This document shows, in pieces, positions 1 to 9,033 of a stretch of 64,000 bases of DNA. A program made the translations under genes and the position numbers. Every line of letters begins with the position of its first letter. The first letter of the stretch is position 1. This stretch comes from Chloroflexota bacterium. GTDB taxonomy: Bacteria > Chloroflexota > UBA11872. Location of the stretch: positions 1 through 64,000 of the forward strand of contig JAJEDE010000025.1 in assembly GCA_022821645.1 (NCBI GenBank), written 5' to 3'. A model generated the notes under the pieces. It was not told the origin of the DNA. It saw nothing but the letters and a program-made list of their open reading frames with translations, and ran no database searches.

Positions 1-15
1 CCCCCAGGTGGCTCG

Positions 16-49
16 GGCCGGCCCCACCCCTTACGGTAGGGGCCCGGCC
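16..49. terminator. GC-rich hairpin at left edge
   Basis: Bases 16-25 pair with 39-49, leaving one bulged base and a 13-nt loop. The stem is almost all G/C. No U-run follows, so a rho-independent terminator for a gene left of the window is only a guess. Bases 50-129 hold no recognisable gene. Confidence 0.35.
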
Positions 50-129
50 ATAGACAGCTCCCCCCTTCACCCCCGCTTGACAGTGATGGGCCAATGCCTG
101 ACGTTGGCGCGGGTACCGGTCGGAAGTAG

Positions 130-2340
130 TTGGACCCCAGAATGTTTGCTACTCGCGTAACGCCTTTCGGTTCGAATCGTGTTGCCGTCATCCTGGCGAT
201 CCTGGCTGCCGCGGCCTTGTTCGTCTTGGCTCCTCGCCACGCGTCCGCGTCGCACTCCGGGACGCCGGGTCTCGCCGTCAGTGCAACCTGCGACAACGAG
301 TCGGCTGTGCCGGGCGACTCGGTGTCATGTCGAGTGCGCGTGTCGAATACCGGTGGAACCGAGCTGACCGGTCTGTTCCTGCTCCACTACCCGTACGAAA
401 CGGACCGCCCCACGCCGGACTACGCGGGCTATCCGCCGCTGCACCTGGGCGACCTGGCGACCCACGAGTCGCTGATCCTGTTCACCTCCTACACGCTGAC
501 CGCCGACGATCTGCCCGGACCGCTGGTTCAGACATTCGGCGCCGACAGCGATCAGACCGACGAGGTGTGGGCGTACGCGACCACGCCACTGCTTGCATCC
601 ACCGGGGCCGCAACAGCTTCCGCGCTACGCAGCGCCACCGTGGCCGAGTTGCAAGCCAACGCCGAGGCGTTCGAGTACACCGTGGGCACCCCGGGCGGAA
701 GCATCACCTACTCCACCATCGGCGCTCCGCTGACCTTGAATCTGGCTCTGTCAAACGACTCGTCGTCCTCCAGCATCCTTGGCTATCTCTTCGAAGGTCT
801 TACCGAAACCTCCTGGCTGAACAACCAGGTTGAGCCGAGCCTGGCGGAATCCTGGGAACACTCCGACGACGGACTGACCTGGACGTTTCATCTGCGTCGT
901 GATGTGACCTGGCACGACGGCCAGCCCTTCACCGCCCGCGACGTGGACTTCACCTTCAATCGCATCATCTACAACGACGACATCCCCACTGGGACTCGGG
1001 CGTCGTTCACCTTCCGGGTGTTCGACGCGGAAGCCGCCGAATGGCGCGAAGAGCGGATGAACGTCACCACCATCGACGACTACACCGTCCGCTTTGTGCT
1101 GCCGGTGTCCTTTGCGCCGTTCCTGCGCTCCATGGGCACCGCCATCTACCCCAGGCACATCCTCGAGCCGCATGTTGACGATGGAACGTTCAACTCGACC
1201 TGGGGGATCGAGACCGACCCGGCCGAGATCATCGGCACCGGTCCCTTCACAATCGAAACTCTAGAGACCGACGAGCGCATCGTCCTTCGACGCAACCCGA
1301 ACTACTGGCTGACCGACAGCGCCGGCAACCGCCTGCCCTACCTGGAGCGAGTCGAATACGCGGTCGTCCCGGATTTCGCCGCCGAACTCGCCAGGTTCCG
1401 GGCGGGCGATGCGGACGCCCACGGCGTCCTGGGCGAGGAATTCGCAATCCTCGATCCGCTGCAGGAGGCCGAGAACTTCACGCTCTTCAGCCGCGGTCCC
1501 GGCTTCGGCTCGACGTTCCTGACCTTCAACCTGAACCCCGGCAGCGATTCCGAGTCCGGGGAGCCATTCCTGGCGCCCGAGAAACTGCGCTGGTTCGAGA
1601 ACACCCGCTTCCGCCAGGCGGTCGCGCACGCGGTCGACAAGGCCGCCATCATCCGCGACATCCAGCATGGGCTGGGGTATCCGCAGTGGGCCTTCGTGAG
1701 CCCGGCCGCCGGCGATTTCCACAACCCGGATGTCCAGCGCTACGAGTACGACATCGAAAAAGCCAACGCCATCCTTGACGGGCTGGGTTGGATGGATCGC
1801 GACGGCGACGGGGTCCGCGAAGACTACGCCGGCAACAACATCACCTTCACCATGGCCACCAACGCGGGCAACGACGTGCGGGCGCGGATCCTGGAGATCA
1901 TCCGGAATGGTCTGGCGCAGATCGGAGTTCAGGCGGACGTCGAGGTCATCGACTTCGGCGAAATCGTCCAGCAACTCACCAGCACCTACGACTGGGAATC
2001 GATCCTGATTGGCTTCGGCGGCAGTACCGAACCGCACTTCAGCAGCGTGTTATGGCATAGCAGCGAGTCGCTGCACCTCTGGAACCCGAATCAGTCCGAA
2101 CCCGCGACGACCTGGGAAGCCGAAATCGACTCGTTATTCACTCGCGGTAGTCAGGAGTTGGATCGCGAAGAGCGGGTCGTGCACTACCACCGGGCGCAGG
2201 AAATCGCGGCCGAGAATGTGCCGGTCATCTACACCGCGCACTCGGAGCGGCTTTCCGCGGTCCGCAACGTGTTTGGCAACCTGACGCCCACCCTGTTTGG
2301 GATTTGGGACATCCGCTACGTCTACCGGACGGACCTGTAG
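130..2340 (+). CDS. ABC transporter solute-binding protein, family 5 (peptide/nickel type), with N-terminal CARDB-like domain
   Basis: A 736-residue secreted solute-binding protein. The N-terminus is a signal peptide (hydrophobic about residues 17-33, ending at an Ala-Ser-Ala site). About residues 45-155 resemble a CARDB/DUF11-type beta-sandwich (Cys-containing, with a VSNTGG turn). From about residue 175 onward it is the SBP_bac_5 fold: 'TWHDGQPFTARDVDFTF' about 80 residues into this domain, GTGPF, and a late 'GWMDRDGDGVRED' loop. In known systems such proteins deliver oligopeptides or other solutes to Dpp/Opp-type permeases. No permease or ATPase is adjacent, so the substrate is unknown and it may work with distant components. 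The start is ATG at 130; ATG 142 is an alternative. thiN follows 15 nt after the stop. Confidence 0.85.
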   Translation: MDPRMFATRVTPFGSNRVAVILAILAAAALFVLAPRHASASHSGTPGLAVSATCDNESAVPGDSVSCRVRVSNTGGTELTGLFLLHYPYETDRPTPDYAGYPPLHLGDLATHESLILFTSYTLTADDLPGPLVQTFGADSDQTDEVWAYATTPLLASTGAATASALRSATVAELQANAEAFEYTVGTPGGSITYSTIGAPLTLNLALSNDSSSSSILGYLFEGLTETSWLNNQVEPSLAESWEHSDDGLTWTFHLRRDVTWHDGQPFTARDVDFTFNRIIYNDDIPTGTRASFTFRVFDAEAAEWREERMNVTTIDDYTVRFVLPVSFAPFLRSMGTAIYPRHILEPHVDDGTFNSTWGIETDPAEIIGTGPFTIETLETDERIVLRRNPNYWLTDSAGNRLPYLERVEYAVVPDFAAELARFRAGDADAHGVLGEEFAILDPLQEAENFTLFSRGPGFGSTFLTFNLNPGSDSESGEPFLAPEKLRWFENTRFRQAVAHAVDKAAIIRDIQHGLGYPQWAFVSPAAGDFHNPDVQRYEYDIEKANAILDGLGWMDRDGDGVREDYAGNNITFTMATNAGNDVRARILEIIRNGLAQIGVQADVEVIDFGEIVQQLTSTYDWESILIGFGGSTEPHFSSVLWHSSESLHLWNPNQSEPATTWEAEIDSLFTRGSQELDREERVVHYHRAQEIAAENVPVIYTAHSERLSAVRNVFGNLTPTLFGIWDIRYVYRTDL

Positions 2341-2355
2341 ACCGGAGAGTGTCGC

Positions 2356-3021
2356 GTGGGCTCCGGCCGGACGGTGCTGGTGGTGCTGAACGGGGACATC
2401 GACCCGGCATTTCTCGCGCGGCAACTGGCGGCGGCGGATCGAGTCGTCGCCGCCGACGGCGGAGCCCAGGCAGTCACCGAATCCGGCGCCGCCTGTGACG
2501 TCATCGTGGGCGACGGCGACTCGCTGGGCGAGCAAGGACTTGTCGAAGCGCAGGCGGCCAACCCGGATGTCGAAGTCCGTCGCTTTCCCACCGCCAAGGA
2601 CGCTACCGACGCCGAACTGGCCATGCGGGCCGCACTTGAAGTCGATCCCGATCGAATCATCGTGGTGGGCGCGTTCGGCGGCGCCCGCCTCGACCACGAA
2701 CTGGCGTCCGTCATGCTGCTCGCCAACCAACATTGGCTCGACCGCGACGTCGTGCTGGCCGACAGTCGCCGCGATGTCCGGCTGGTTACCGATCGGGCCG
2801 AAATCCGCGGCCAGGCAGGCGACATCGTGACCCTGCTGGCGGTCGGCGGTCCAGTGAAGAACATCCACTCCCACGGTCTCGCCTATGAGCTTGGCGGCCG
2901 CAGCCTCGTGGTCGGAACAAGCCTTGGCGTCAGCAACGAACTCACCGGTTCAACGGCGACGGTGGAGGTCGAATCGGGCATGTTGCTGCTGGTGCATGAG
3001 CACGGCTCGGCCGGCAATTGA
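2356..3021 (+). CDS. thiN: Thiamine pyrophosphokinase
   Basis: A 221-residue thiamine pyrophosphokinase, which transfers pyrophosphate from ATP to thiamine to give the cofactor TPP. Family motifs run in order: ADGGA (about 35), VGDGDS (about 52), KDATDAE (about 81), GGARLDHELA (about 104) and the C-terminal GSTATVEVESG barrel. Length is normal. It starts at GTG 2356, 15 nt after the solute-binding protein gene. Immediately downstream is a TPP riboswitch that controls a thiamine-precursor transporter, so salvage kinase and uptake are encoded together. thiN lies upstream of the riboswitch and is not controlled by it in cis. Confidence 0.9.
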   Translation: MGSGRTVLVVLNGDIDPAFLARQLAAADRVVAADGGAQAVTESGAACDVIVGDGDSLGEQGLVEAQAANPDVEVRRFPTAKDATDAELAMRAALEVDPDRIIVVGAFGGARLDHELASVMLLANQHWLDRDVVLADSRRDVRLVTDRAEIRGQAGDIVTLLAVGGPVKNIHSHGLAYELGGRSLVVGTSLGVSNELTGSTATVEVESGMLLLVHEHGSAGN

Positions 3022-3098
3022 CACCCCGATTCGCGCGTGCGAGCGTTGGGTGCATGAAGTAACGGCTCGCGTTTCGACGAGCCTCAACAATTGAATAC

Positions 3099-3190
3099 TC
3101 GGGGAGCCGGGGGCAGCCCGGCTGAGAAGGTGACCGGAGCCGTCGCCGACCCGTGGAACCTGATCTGGGTAATGCCAGCGTAGGGAACAG
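3099..3190 (+). promoter_or_regulatory. TPP riboswitch (THI box)
   Basis: The segment carries the hallmarks of the thi-box aptamer: CTGAGA at 3122-3127, ACCTGATCTGGGTAATGCC around 3158-3176, and the closing AGCGTAGGGAA at 3177-3187. A GC-rich P1/P2 region lies at 3101-3121. The aptamer ends about 65 nt before the first gene of the HMP-type transporter operon. No clear terminator follows, so control of translation initiation (the GAGGAG ribosome site is at 3242-3247) seems more likely than attenuation; that part is inference. Confidence 0.95.
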
Positions 3191-3254
3191 GCTCGGGCAT
3201 ATCCGCAGGTTGCACGCCAATCCGCGGATTTCGTTGTTCTTGAGGAGGATGGCG

Positions 3255-3560
3255 ATGCCACGAGCAACGCTGGCAATTCAAGTGCAGTCGCTGGCCGGCT
3301 GCGACGATCTGGAACCGATCAACGCGGCCATCGCGCACATCCAGGCCGCCGGATTCGAGTACGAGGTCGGCTCGTTGGAGACCACCATCGAAGGCGACGA
3401 CTCCAGTGAGTTGATGCAGGTGGCGATCGACGCGCACCGCGCGGCCATCGCCAAGGGCGCCGACGCGATCCAGAGCAACATCCGCCTGCTGGAGCGCCCC
3501 AGCGGGTTGGACACGATGCGCGAACGCGTCGCGCCCTACCGCAGCCAGACTGCCGGTTGA
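3255..3560 (+). CDS. Thiamine-binding protein, MTH1187/YkoF-like (DUF77)
   Basis: A 101-residue single-domain protein of the thiamine-binding DUF77/MTH1187 family. It has the ferredoxin-like pattern with 'AIQVQSL' at the start and the conserved EVGSLETTIEG segment around residue 40. Relatives (YkoF) bind thiamine or its HMP moiety and sit with thiamine-related ABC transporters. ATG 3255 was chosen because GAGGAG at 3242-3247 is 7 nt upstream; ATG 3249 is too close. It is the first gene after the TPP riboswitch. Its TGA overlaps the next gene's TTG. Confidence 0.85.
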   Translation: MPRATLAIQVQSLAGCDDLEPINAAIAHIQAAGFEYEVGSLETTIEGDDSSELMQVAIDAHRAAIAKGADAIQSNIRLLERPSGLDTMRERVAPYRSQTAG

Positions 3561-4333
3561 ACACGCAACGCGTCGCGCGGATTGCCCCGGCACTTGGCGT
3601 GCTGGCGGTGCTGGTGGGCGCGTGGGAGCTGGTCACCCGGCTGGCCGCCGTTCCCGAGTGGTTGCTGCCAAGTCCGACCGTCATCGTGGCCGAGTTCTTC
3701 GAGTCACTCCCCCAGCTGGTCCCGCACACTGTCCGCACCCTGCTGGAAGCGGCCATCGGCTACGCGGCGGCCCTTCTGCTGGCGTTCCTGGTGGCTGCCC
3801 TGATCGATCAATCGGGCCTGGCCCGGCGCGCACTGTCGCCGCTGCTGGTGACCTCGCAGACGATTCCAATCTTTGCCCTGGCCCCGCTGCTGGCCATCTG
3901 GTTCGGATTCGGCATCACGCCCAAGATCCTGATCGTGGCCCTCGCCTGCTTCTTTCCCATCGCGGTCAGCTTGGCCGGCGGGCTGCGTAGCGCCGACCCG
4001 GATATGCAGGCGCTGGTGCGCTCGATGGGCGGGAACCGTCGACAAGTCTTCAGCAAGGTGAAGCTGCCGTCCGCCATCCCATCGCTGCTGAGCGGCATGA
4101 AGATCGCCGCCAGCTACAGCGTCATCGCGGCCGTGATCGGCGAATGGGTCGGTGCCAGCCAGGGGCTCGGCCTCTACATGCTGCGCGCGTCCAGTTCCTT
4201 CCAGACCGCGCGCGTGTTCGCCGTCATCGCGGTCATTGCAGTTCTGAGTGTCGCCGTGTTTCTTGCCGTCGATGTCGTAGGGCGCTGGATTGCGCCCTGG
4301 ATTTACGTTCGTACTGAGGAGGCCCAGACATGA
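3557..4333 (+). CDS. thiX: ABC transporter permease for thiamine precursor (HMP) uptake
   Basis: A 258-residue inner-membrane permease of the SsuC/TauC/ThiX type with about six hydrophobic segments. The EAA loop is visible around residues 150-180 (RSMGGNRRQVFSKVKLPSAIP). It starts at TTG in a TTGA overlap with the preceding stop, indicating translational coupling. Its neighbours are a NMT1/THI5-like binding protein and an ATPase behind a TPP riboswitch, pointing to hydroxymethylpyrimidine or a formylamino derivative as the cargo. The exact substrate is inferred from context. Confidence 0.88.
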   Translation: MNTQRVARIAPALGVLAVLVGAWELVTRLAAVPEWLLPSPTVIVAEFFESLPQLVPHTVRTLLEAAIGYAAALLLAFLVAALIDQSGLARRALSPLLVTSQTIPIFALAPLLAIWFGFGITPKILIVALACFFPIAVSLAGGLRSADPDMQALVRSMGGNRRQVFSKVKLPSAIPSLLSGMKIAASYSVIAAVIGEWVGASQGLGLYMLRASSSFQTARVFAVIAVIAVLSVAVFLAVDVVGRWIAPWIYVRTEEAQT

Positions 4334-5322
4334 GACTCACACGACGGCGCGCCCTGGGCGCGCTCGGCGCGGCGGCGGCGATTCCGCTGCTCAGCGCCTG
4401 CGGGGAAGAACATTCCGGACCGGCGAGCGTCACCGTCATGCTCGACTGGGTGCCCAACACCAACCACACCGGGCTCTACGTGGCGCAGGCCAAGGGCTAC
4501 TTCGCCGAAGAAGAGCTTGAGGTCACGATCGTCGAGCCGGGCACGGCCGGCGTCGAGGCCGCCGTGGGCTCCGGCGCGGCCAGTTTCGGCGTCAGCTACC
4601 AGGAAGGCGTCACCCTGGCGCGCGTCCAGGATGTGCCGGTGGTTTCCATCGCCGCGGTTATCCAGCACAACACCTCGGGTTTCGCCTCGCCCGTGGACCG
4701 GCGCATTCGCCGGCCCAAGGACTTCGAGGGCAAGAAGTACGGCGCCTTCGGCTCCGACGTCGAGCGCCAGGTGCTCACCTCCCTGATGGAGTGTGACGGC
4801 GGCGACGTCAATGCGATCGAGTTCGTGGACATCGGCTTCACCGACCCGTTCGTGGCCTGGGAGCGCGGCGACGTTGACTTCGTCTGGATCTTCGAGGGCT
4901 GGACGGGCGTTGAGGCCCAGCTGCGCGGGGTCGAATTGAACTTCGTGCGGATGACCGACCTGGACTGCGTGCCGGACTACTACACGCCGGTCTACGTCAC
5001 CGGCGAACAGCTGATTGCCGACCGGCCCGACGTTGTGAAGCGCTGGACACGGGCGCTGAAGCGTGGCTACGAGTACGCCATCAGGTACCCCGAGGATGCG
5101 GCCGAGATCCTTATCGCCAACGCGGAAGGCATCAACGCCGACCTCGTGCGCCTCAGCCAGCCCTGGTTGAGCCCGCGCTACGCGGAGGACGCGGACCGTT
5201 GGGGCGACCAGTCGCAGGCGGTCTGGGACGCCTACTCGAACTGGATGGTGGAGCGCGGCCTGCAGTCGCGCGTGATCAACACCTCGGACGCCATGGACAA
5301 CAGCTTCATCCGGGACAGCTAG
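4330..5322 (+). CDS. thiY: Lipoprotein substrate-binding protein, NMT1/THI5-like
   Basis: A 330-residue lipoprotein. An Arg-rich N-terminus and hydrophobic stretch end in the lipobox LLSAC (Cys about 24). Then comes 'LDWVPNTNHTGLYVAQAKGYF', the typical opening of ThiY/THI5-like HMP-binding proteins. Later come the 'KYGAFGSDVE' hinge segment and 'WIFEGW', also usual in this family. It overlaps the permease stop by ATGA and is followed after 6 nt by the ATPase. Family and riboswitch suggest it captures a pyrimidine precursor of thiamine outside the membrane. Confidence 0.9.
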   Translation: MRLTRRRALGALGAAAAIPLLSACGEEHSGPASVTVMLDWVPNTNHTGLYVAQAKGYFAEEELEVTIVEPGTAGVEAAVGSGAASFGVSYQEGVTLARVQDVPVVSIAAVIQHNTSGFASPVDRRIRRPKDFEGKKYGAFGSDVERQVLTSLMECDGGDVNAIEFVDIGFTDPFVAWERGDVDFVWIFEGWTGVEAQLRGVELNFVRMTDLDCVPDYYTPVYVTGEQLIADRPDVVKRWTRALKRGYEYAIRYPEDAAEILIANAEGINADLVRLSQPWLSPRYAEDADRWGDQSQAVWDAYSNWMVERGLQSRVINTSDAMDNSFIRDS

Positions 5323-5328
5323 AGGCTC

Positions 5329-6102
5329 ATGTCCGTTGGACCGCCGGTCTTGCGGCTATCCGGCGTGTCCAAGGCTTACCCGGCCAACGGCGGCCAGCCG
5401 GTCCAGGCGTTGCGTCGGGTCAGCCTGCACGTCGGCCCGGGCGAGTTCGTCTCGCTGGTCGGTCCCAGCGGCTGTGGCAAAAGCACGCTGCTGGGACTGA
5501 TCGCCGGGCTCGAGGAGCCTACGGACGGCGCCATCGAAATCGCGACCCAGGCCGATGGTTCGCCCGGCCAGGTGGCTTACATGCCGCAGCGCGATCTGCT
5601 GCTGCCCTGGCGCTCGCTGCTGGACAACGCGACGCTGGGAGCCGAAGTCGGCGGCGGCGACCGCGCCGCGGCACGTAAGCGTGCGCAGGCGCTGCTGCCA
5701 TCTTTCGGTCTTGAAGGCTTTGCCGACGCGCTGCCGCACACCCTCTCCGGTGGCATGCGGCAACGCGCGGCCCTGCTGCGTACCGTTCTGCTCGACCGGG
5801 AAATCCTGCTGCTGGACGAGCCGTTCGGCGCCCTGGATGCGCTGACGCGGGCCGCGCTTCAGGAATGGCTGCTCGAAGTTTGGGGACGGCTGAAGGCGGC
5901 CGTGCTATTTGTCACGCACGACGTTGAGGAAGCCCTCTGGCTGTCGGACCGCGTCTACGTGATGACTCGTCGCCCTGGCAGCATTCAACTTGACTTGTCC
6001 GTCAGTCTGCCCAGGCCCCGCACGCGCGCCGTGCGCGGAACCGCGGAATTCGCCGCCCTCAAGCAGCGCCTGCTCGACGCATTGCTGGCCGACACCGCCT
6101 AG
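5329..6102 (+). CDS. thiZ: ABC transporter ATP-binding protein, thiamine precursor uptake
   Basis: A 257-residue ATPase of the nitrate/sulfonate/taurine/ThiZ subfamily. It has Walker A GPSGCGKST (about residue 45), Q-loop MPQRD, signature LSGGMRQR (about 141), Walker B ILLLDEPFGALD and the switch His in FVTHDVEEA. All motifs are intact. It is the last gene of the riboswitch operon and powers uptake with the permease and lipoprotein upstream. Start ATG 5329 is 6 nt after the previous stop. Confidence 0.93.
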   Translation: MSVGPPVLRLSGVSKAYPANGGQPVQALRRVSLHVGPGEFVSLVGPSGCGKSTLLGLIAGLEEPTDGAIEIATQADGSPGQVAYMPQRDLLLPWRSLLDNATLGAEVGGGDRAAARKRAQALLPSFGLEGFADALPHTLSGGMRQRAALLRTVLLDREILLLDEPFGALDALTRAALQEWLLEVWGRLKAAVLFVTHDVEEALWLSDRVYVMTRRPGSIQLDLSVSLPRPRTRAVRGTAEFAALKQRLLDALLADTA

Positions 6103-6114
6103 CTGCGGATTGGC

Positions 6115-6588
6115 ATGATGACCACCACTCGCATCGACGGGGAAAGAGCCGTGAAGCCGAACCCGCTGATCGGTGCCTGGCGACTCGTAACCTACGAGGC
6201 CCTCGCTGGGGACGAAGTCTCCTATCCGCTGGGCGAGGACGCGTCGGGCTACATCATGTACACGCCCGATGGCTACATGTCGGTCCTGATCATGGCCGCC
6301 GGCCGGGCAAACTTCGCGTCGGACGACATTCTGGGCGGCACCGACGCGGAAAAGCTGGCGGCGGCGGGCACCTTCATTTCCTACTGCGGCGAGTATGAGT
6401 TCTTGGGAGACCGGGTCGTTCACAAGATCGAGACGGCCTTCTATCCCAATCGCGTTGGGACCGAGCAGGTCAGGTACGTCCGCCTGGAAGGCGATGAGAT
6501 CGTCTTGACGACCCCGCCAATGGTCATCCACGGGACGTCGCGGTCGGGTCGACTCGTCTGGGAGCGGGCGGCGCCGCGCAGCCCCTAG
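6115..6588 (+). CDS. Lipocalin-like domain protein
   Basis: A 157-residue protein of the lipocalin-like family (Lipocalin_5 type): 'LIGAWRLVTYE' near the N-terminus, then 'GYIMYTPDGYMSVLIM', a central helix and strands ending in 'LVWERA'. Such proteins are single beta-barrels, often next to catabolic genes, with no firmly established ligand. It lies 12 nt after the transporter ATPase on the same strand. Start is ATG 6115 or the adjacent ATG 6118. Confidence 0.75.
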   Translation: MMTTTRIDGERAVKPNPLIGAWRLVTYEALAGDEVSYPLGEDASGYIMYTPDGYMSVLIMAAGRANFASDDILGGTDAEKLAAAGTFISYCGEYEFLGDRVVHKIETAFYPNRVGTEQVRYVRLEGDEIVLTTPPMVIHGTSRSGRLVWERAAPRSP

Positions 6589-6673
6589 GTCTCGTGCAGA
6601 GGCAGCCGGACCGACACGGCGCAGCCGGAGCTTGGCATTATGGCGGGGCCCGTCGCTTGCGGAGCTTGCCGTC

Positions 6674-8047
6674 ATGACGCGCAATCCCTCACGCGATCTC
6701 GCCGAATTTGCCGCCGCAGTCTCACCCGACACGCTACAGCCGGAGGTTGAAGCGCGGGCCCGCGGCCTGCTGCTTGACTACTTCGGCGTGTTGATTGGCG
6801 GCAGCGCGCTCTCCGTTTCCGAGCGCGTCGCGACCTATGCCGTTCGAGCCAGCGACGGTGAGGCCTCGGTCCATCTGCGCGAACGGGCGCCGGCGCCCTC
6901 GGCGGCGCTGGCCAATGGGATGGCTGCCCACGCGCTGGAACTCGACGACGTAACAAACGAGTCCTCGCTGCACCCCGGCGTCGTGGTCTGGCCTGCCGCC
7001 ATGGCGGCCATCGAACGCGGCGGGGGGACGCTTGGCGATCTGCTGGCGGCCGGCGTCGGTGGATACGAGGTAACCATGCGGGTCGGCGACGCCCTCTACG
7101 CGCCCGCCACGTATGGGCGCGGGTTTCACCCAACCGGCGTTGCCGGCGCCCTGGGCGCGGCGGTTGCAGCCGCGCACGCGGCCGGGATGGACGCCGACGG
7201 CATTTTTCAGGCCCTGGGTCTTGCCGGTGGCCTGGCCGCCGGATCGATGGCCTACGTCCAAAACGGCAGCGACGGCAAGCGGCTGAACGCCGGCTGGGCC
7301 GCGCATGCGGGAATCGTGGCCGCCGACCTGGCCGCCGCCGGCGTCGTTGGCCCCACCGACGCCCTCACCGGGACCTACGGGCTGCTGCAGGCCTTCAGCA
7401 ACGACCCGCGACCCGAGTTGCTGAGCGCGCTCGATCCCGACCATCCGGCCCTGCTCGATGTCGCCATCAAGCCCTACCCCTGCTGTCGCTACATCCATCC
7501 GGTGATCGACGCCTGTCGTGAGCTGCGCGCCGCGAACGGCTTTCAACCCGACCAGCTTCGGCGGGTCACCGTGAGCGTGCTTCCCGGTGGTGGTGAGATC
7601 GTGGCCGATCCGGCCGAACCGAAGCGGCGACCGGCGAACCGCGTGGACGCCCAGTTCAGCGTGTACTACGGGGCCGCGCAGGCCCTGGTCCACGGCCGGC
7701 CGACGCTTGAGAGTTTCGGCGAGCCGCATCTCCGGGACCCCGAGGTGCTACGTGTGGCCGACCGCGTCCAGGTCACCAGCGACCCGACGCTGGACGCTGC
7801 CTATCCGCAGCGCTGGGGCTGCGTGCTCAACGTCGAGTTCGCCGGCGGCGAGGCTCGAACCGTCCGCGTTGACGACCCGCGCGGCGACCCGAGGCGGCCG
7901 TTGAGTGAGGCGGAACTCGTGGAGAAGTTCCGGTCCACCGCTGTTCCGGTCGATTCGGACCTTGCCGAAGCCGCCCTCCGGGGCGCGCTGCACGCCCCAC
8001 TCGATACGCCCCTGGCAGATCTGATTCAGGTGGCGCAGCCCGTATAG
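6674..8047 (+). CDS. MmgE/PrpD family protein
   Basis: A 457-residue member of the MmgE/PrpD family, which includes 2-methylcitrate dehydratase and other dehydratases or isomerases of small carboxylates. Typical signatures are 'AAHALELDDV' and 'LHPGVVVWPAAMA' in the helical domain, 'FHPTGVAGALGAAVAAA', and 'IKPYPCCRYIHPVIDA' in the second domain. Length matches the family. ATG 6674 is preferred to the in-frame TTG at 6632. No other methylcitrate-cycle gene is near, so the substrate cannot be assigned. Confidence 0.85.
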   Translation: MTRNPSRDLAEFAAAVSPDTLQPEVEARARGLLLDYFGVLIGGSALSVSERVATYAVRASDGEASVHLRERAPAPSAALANGMAAHALELDDVTNESSLHPGVVVWPAAMAAIERGGGTLGDLLAAGVGGYEVTMRVGDALYAPATYGRGFHPTGVAGALGAAVAAAHAAGMDADGIFQALGLAGGLAAGSMAYVQNGSDGKRLNAGWAAHAGIVAADLAAAGVVGPTDALTGTYGLLQAFSNDPRPELLSALDPDHPALLDVAIKPYPCCRYIHPVIDACRELRAANGFQPDQLRRVTVSVLPGGGEIVADPAEPKRRPANRVDAQFSVYYGAAQALVHGRPTLESFGEPHLRDPEVLRVADRVQVTSDPTLDAAYPQRWGCVLNVEFAGGEARTVRVDDPRGDPRRPLSEAELVEKFRSTAVPVDSDLAEAALRGALHAPLDTPLADLIQVAQPV

Positions 8048-8068
8048 GACGCACCGGCGACTCACGCT

Positions 8069-8074
8069 AGAATG
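8069..8074 (+). promoter_or_regulatory. Candidate -10 element of the pdx operon
   Basis: TAGAAT lies 45 nt before the pdxS start. The same hexamer occurs just upstream of uvrD (53903-53908) and, on the minus strand, the MoxR gene (33414-33419) and the aminotransferase gene (about 14432-14437). No convincing -35 box is seen. Confidence 0.4.
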
Positions 8075-8118
8075 TGGGCTAAGAGTCTCAATTCTGGAGA
8101 TCTCTGTCCGGGGTAGCC

Positions 8119-9018
8119 ATGAGTTCCAACGGCGCTGTCAGCAAGAACACCGAAACCGTCAAGCGCGGCCTCGCGCAGATGCTCAAGGGCGGCGTCATCA
8201 TGGATGTCGTCACCGCCGAGCAGGCCAGCATTGCGGAAGAAGCGGGCGCCGCCGCGGTAATGGCGCTGGAGCGAGTTCCGGCAGACATCCGCGCGGATGG
8301 CGGCGTGGCCCGCATGGCCGACCCGGAGAAGATCCTGGAGATCCAGGCTGCCGTCACCATCCCGGTCATGGCCAAGTGCCGAATCGGACACTTCGTGGAA
8401 GCCGAGGTGCTGCAAGCGCTAGACGTCGACTACATCGACGAGTCGGAAGTCCTGACGCCCGCCGACGAGGAGCACCACGTCGCCAAGTCAGGTTTCGACG
8501 TGCCCTTTGTCTGCGGCTGTCGCAACCTGGGCGAGGCGCTGCGGCGCATCGGTGAGGGCGCGGCCATGGTTCGCACCAAGGGCGAGGCCGGCACTGGTGA
8601 CGTCGTCGAGGCCGTCCGCCACATGCGGCGCGTCATGTCCGAGTTGCGCCAGATCCAGCACATGCGACCGGACGAGCTATACGCCTACGCCAAGGAGATT
8701 CAGGCCCCTCTGAACCTGGTGGAAGAAGCCGCCGAACTGGGCCGCATGCCGGTTGTCAATTTCGCCGCCGGTGGAATCGCCACCCCGGCCGACGCCGCGC
8801 TCATGATGCGGCTCGGCTCCGACGGCAACTTCGTGGGCAGCGGCATCTTCAAGTCCGGCGACCCGGCGCAGCGCGCCCGCGCGATCGTGGAAGCGACCAC
8901 CAACTTCGAGGACTCCGCGCTGGTCGCCGAGGTCTCGCGAAATCTCGGTGAGCCAATGGTTGGAATCGCCAACAGCTCGCTCCAGCCCGAGGAGATGCTT
9001 GCCGGTCGCGGGTGGTAA
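8119..9018 (+). CDS. pdxS: Pyridoxal 5'-phosphate synthase, lyase subunit
   Basis: A 299-residue PdxS, the (beta/alpha)8 subunit that makes PLP from ribose 5-phosphate, glyceraldehyde 3-phosphate and ammonia. Highly conserved segments: KGGVIMDV (about 28), [21 protein letters not shown] (catalytic Lys region), '[12 protein letters not shown]', 'TKGEAGTGD' (phosphate loop, second catalytic Lys region) and '[18 protein letters not shown]'. Full length. The glutaminase subunit gene pdxT follows after 15 nt, giving the usual PdxST pair. Confidence 0.98.
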   Translation: MSSNGAVSKNTETVKRGLAQMLKGGVIMDVVTAEQASIAEEAGAAAVMALERVPADIRADGGVARMADPEKILEIQAAVTIPVMAKCRIGHFVEAEVLQALDVDYIDESEVLTPADEEHHVAKSGFDVPFVCGCRNLGEALRRIGEGAAMVRTKGEAGTGDVVEAVRHMRRVMSELRQIQHMRPDELYAYAKEIQAPLNLVEEAAELGRMPVVNFAAGGIATPADAALMMRLGSDGNFVGSGIFKSGDPAQRARAIVEATTNFEDSALVAEVSRNLGEPMVGIANSSLQPEEMLAGRGW

Positions 9019-9033
9019 CGACGCGAGGTACGC

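Noticed and set aside
169-185. TTCGAATC string resembling a tRNA T-arm
   Set aside because: No acceptor or anticodon arms can be built around it, and it is inside the signal-peptide region of a coding gene.
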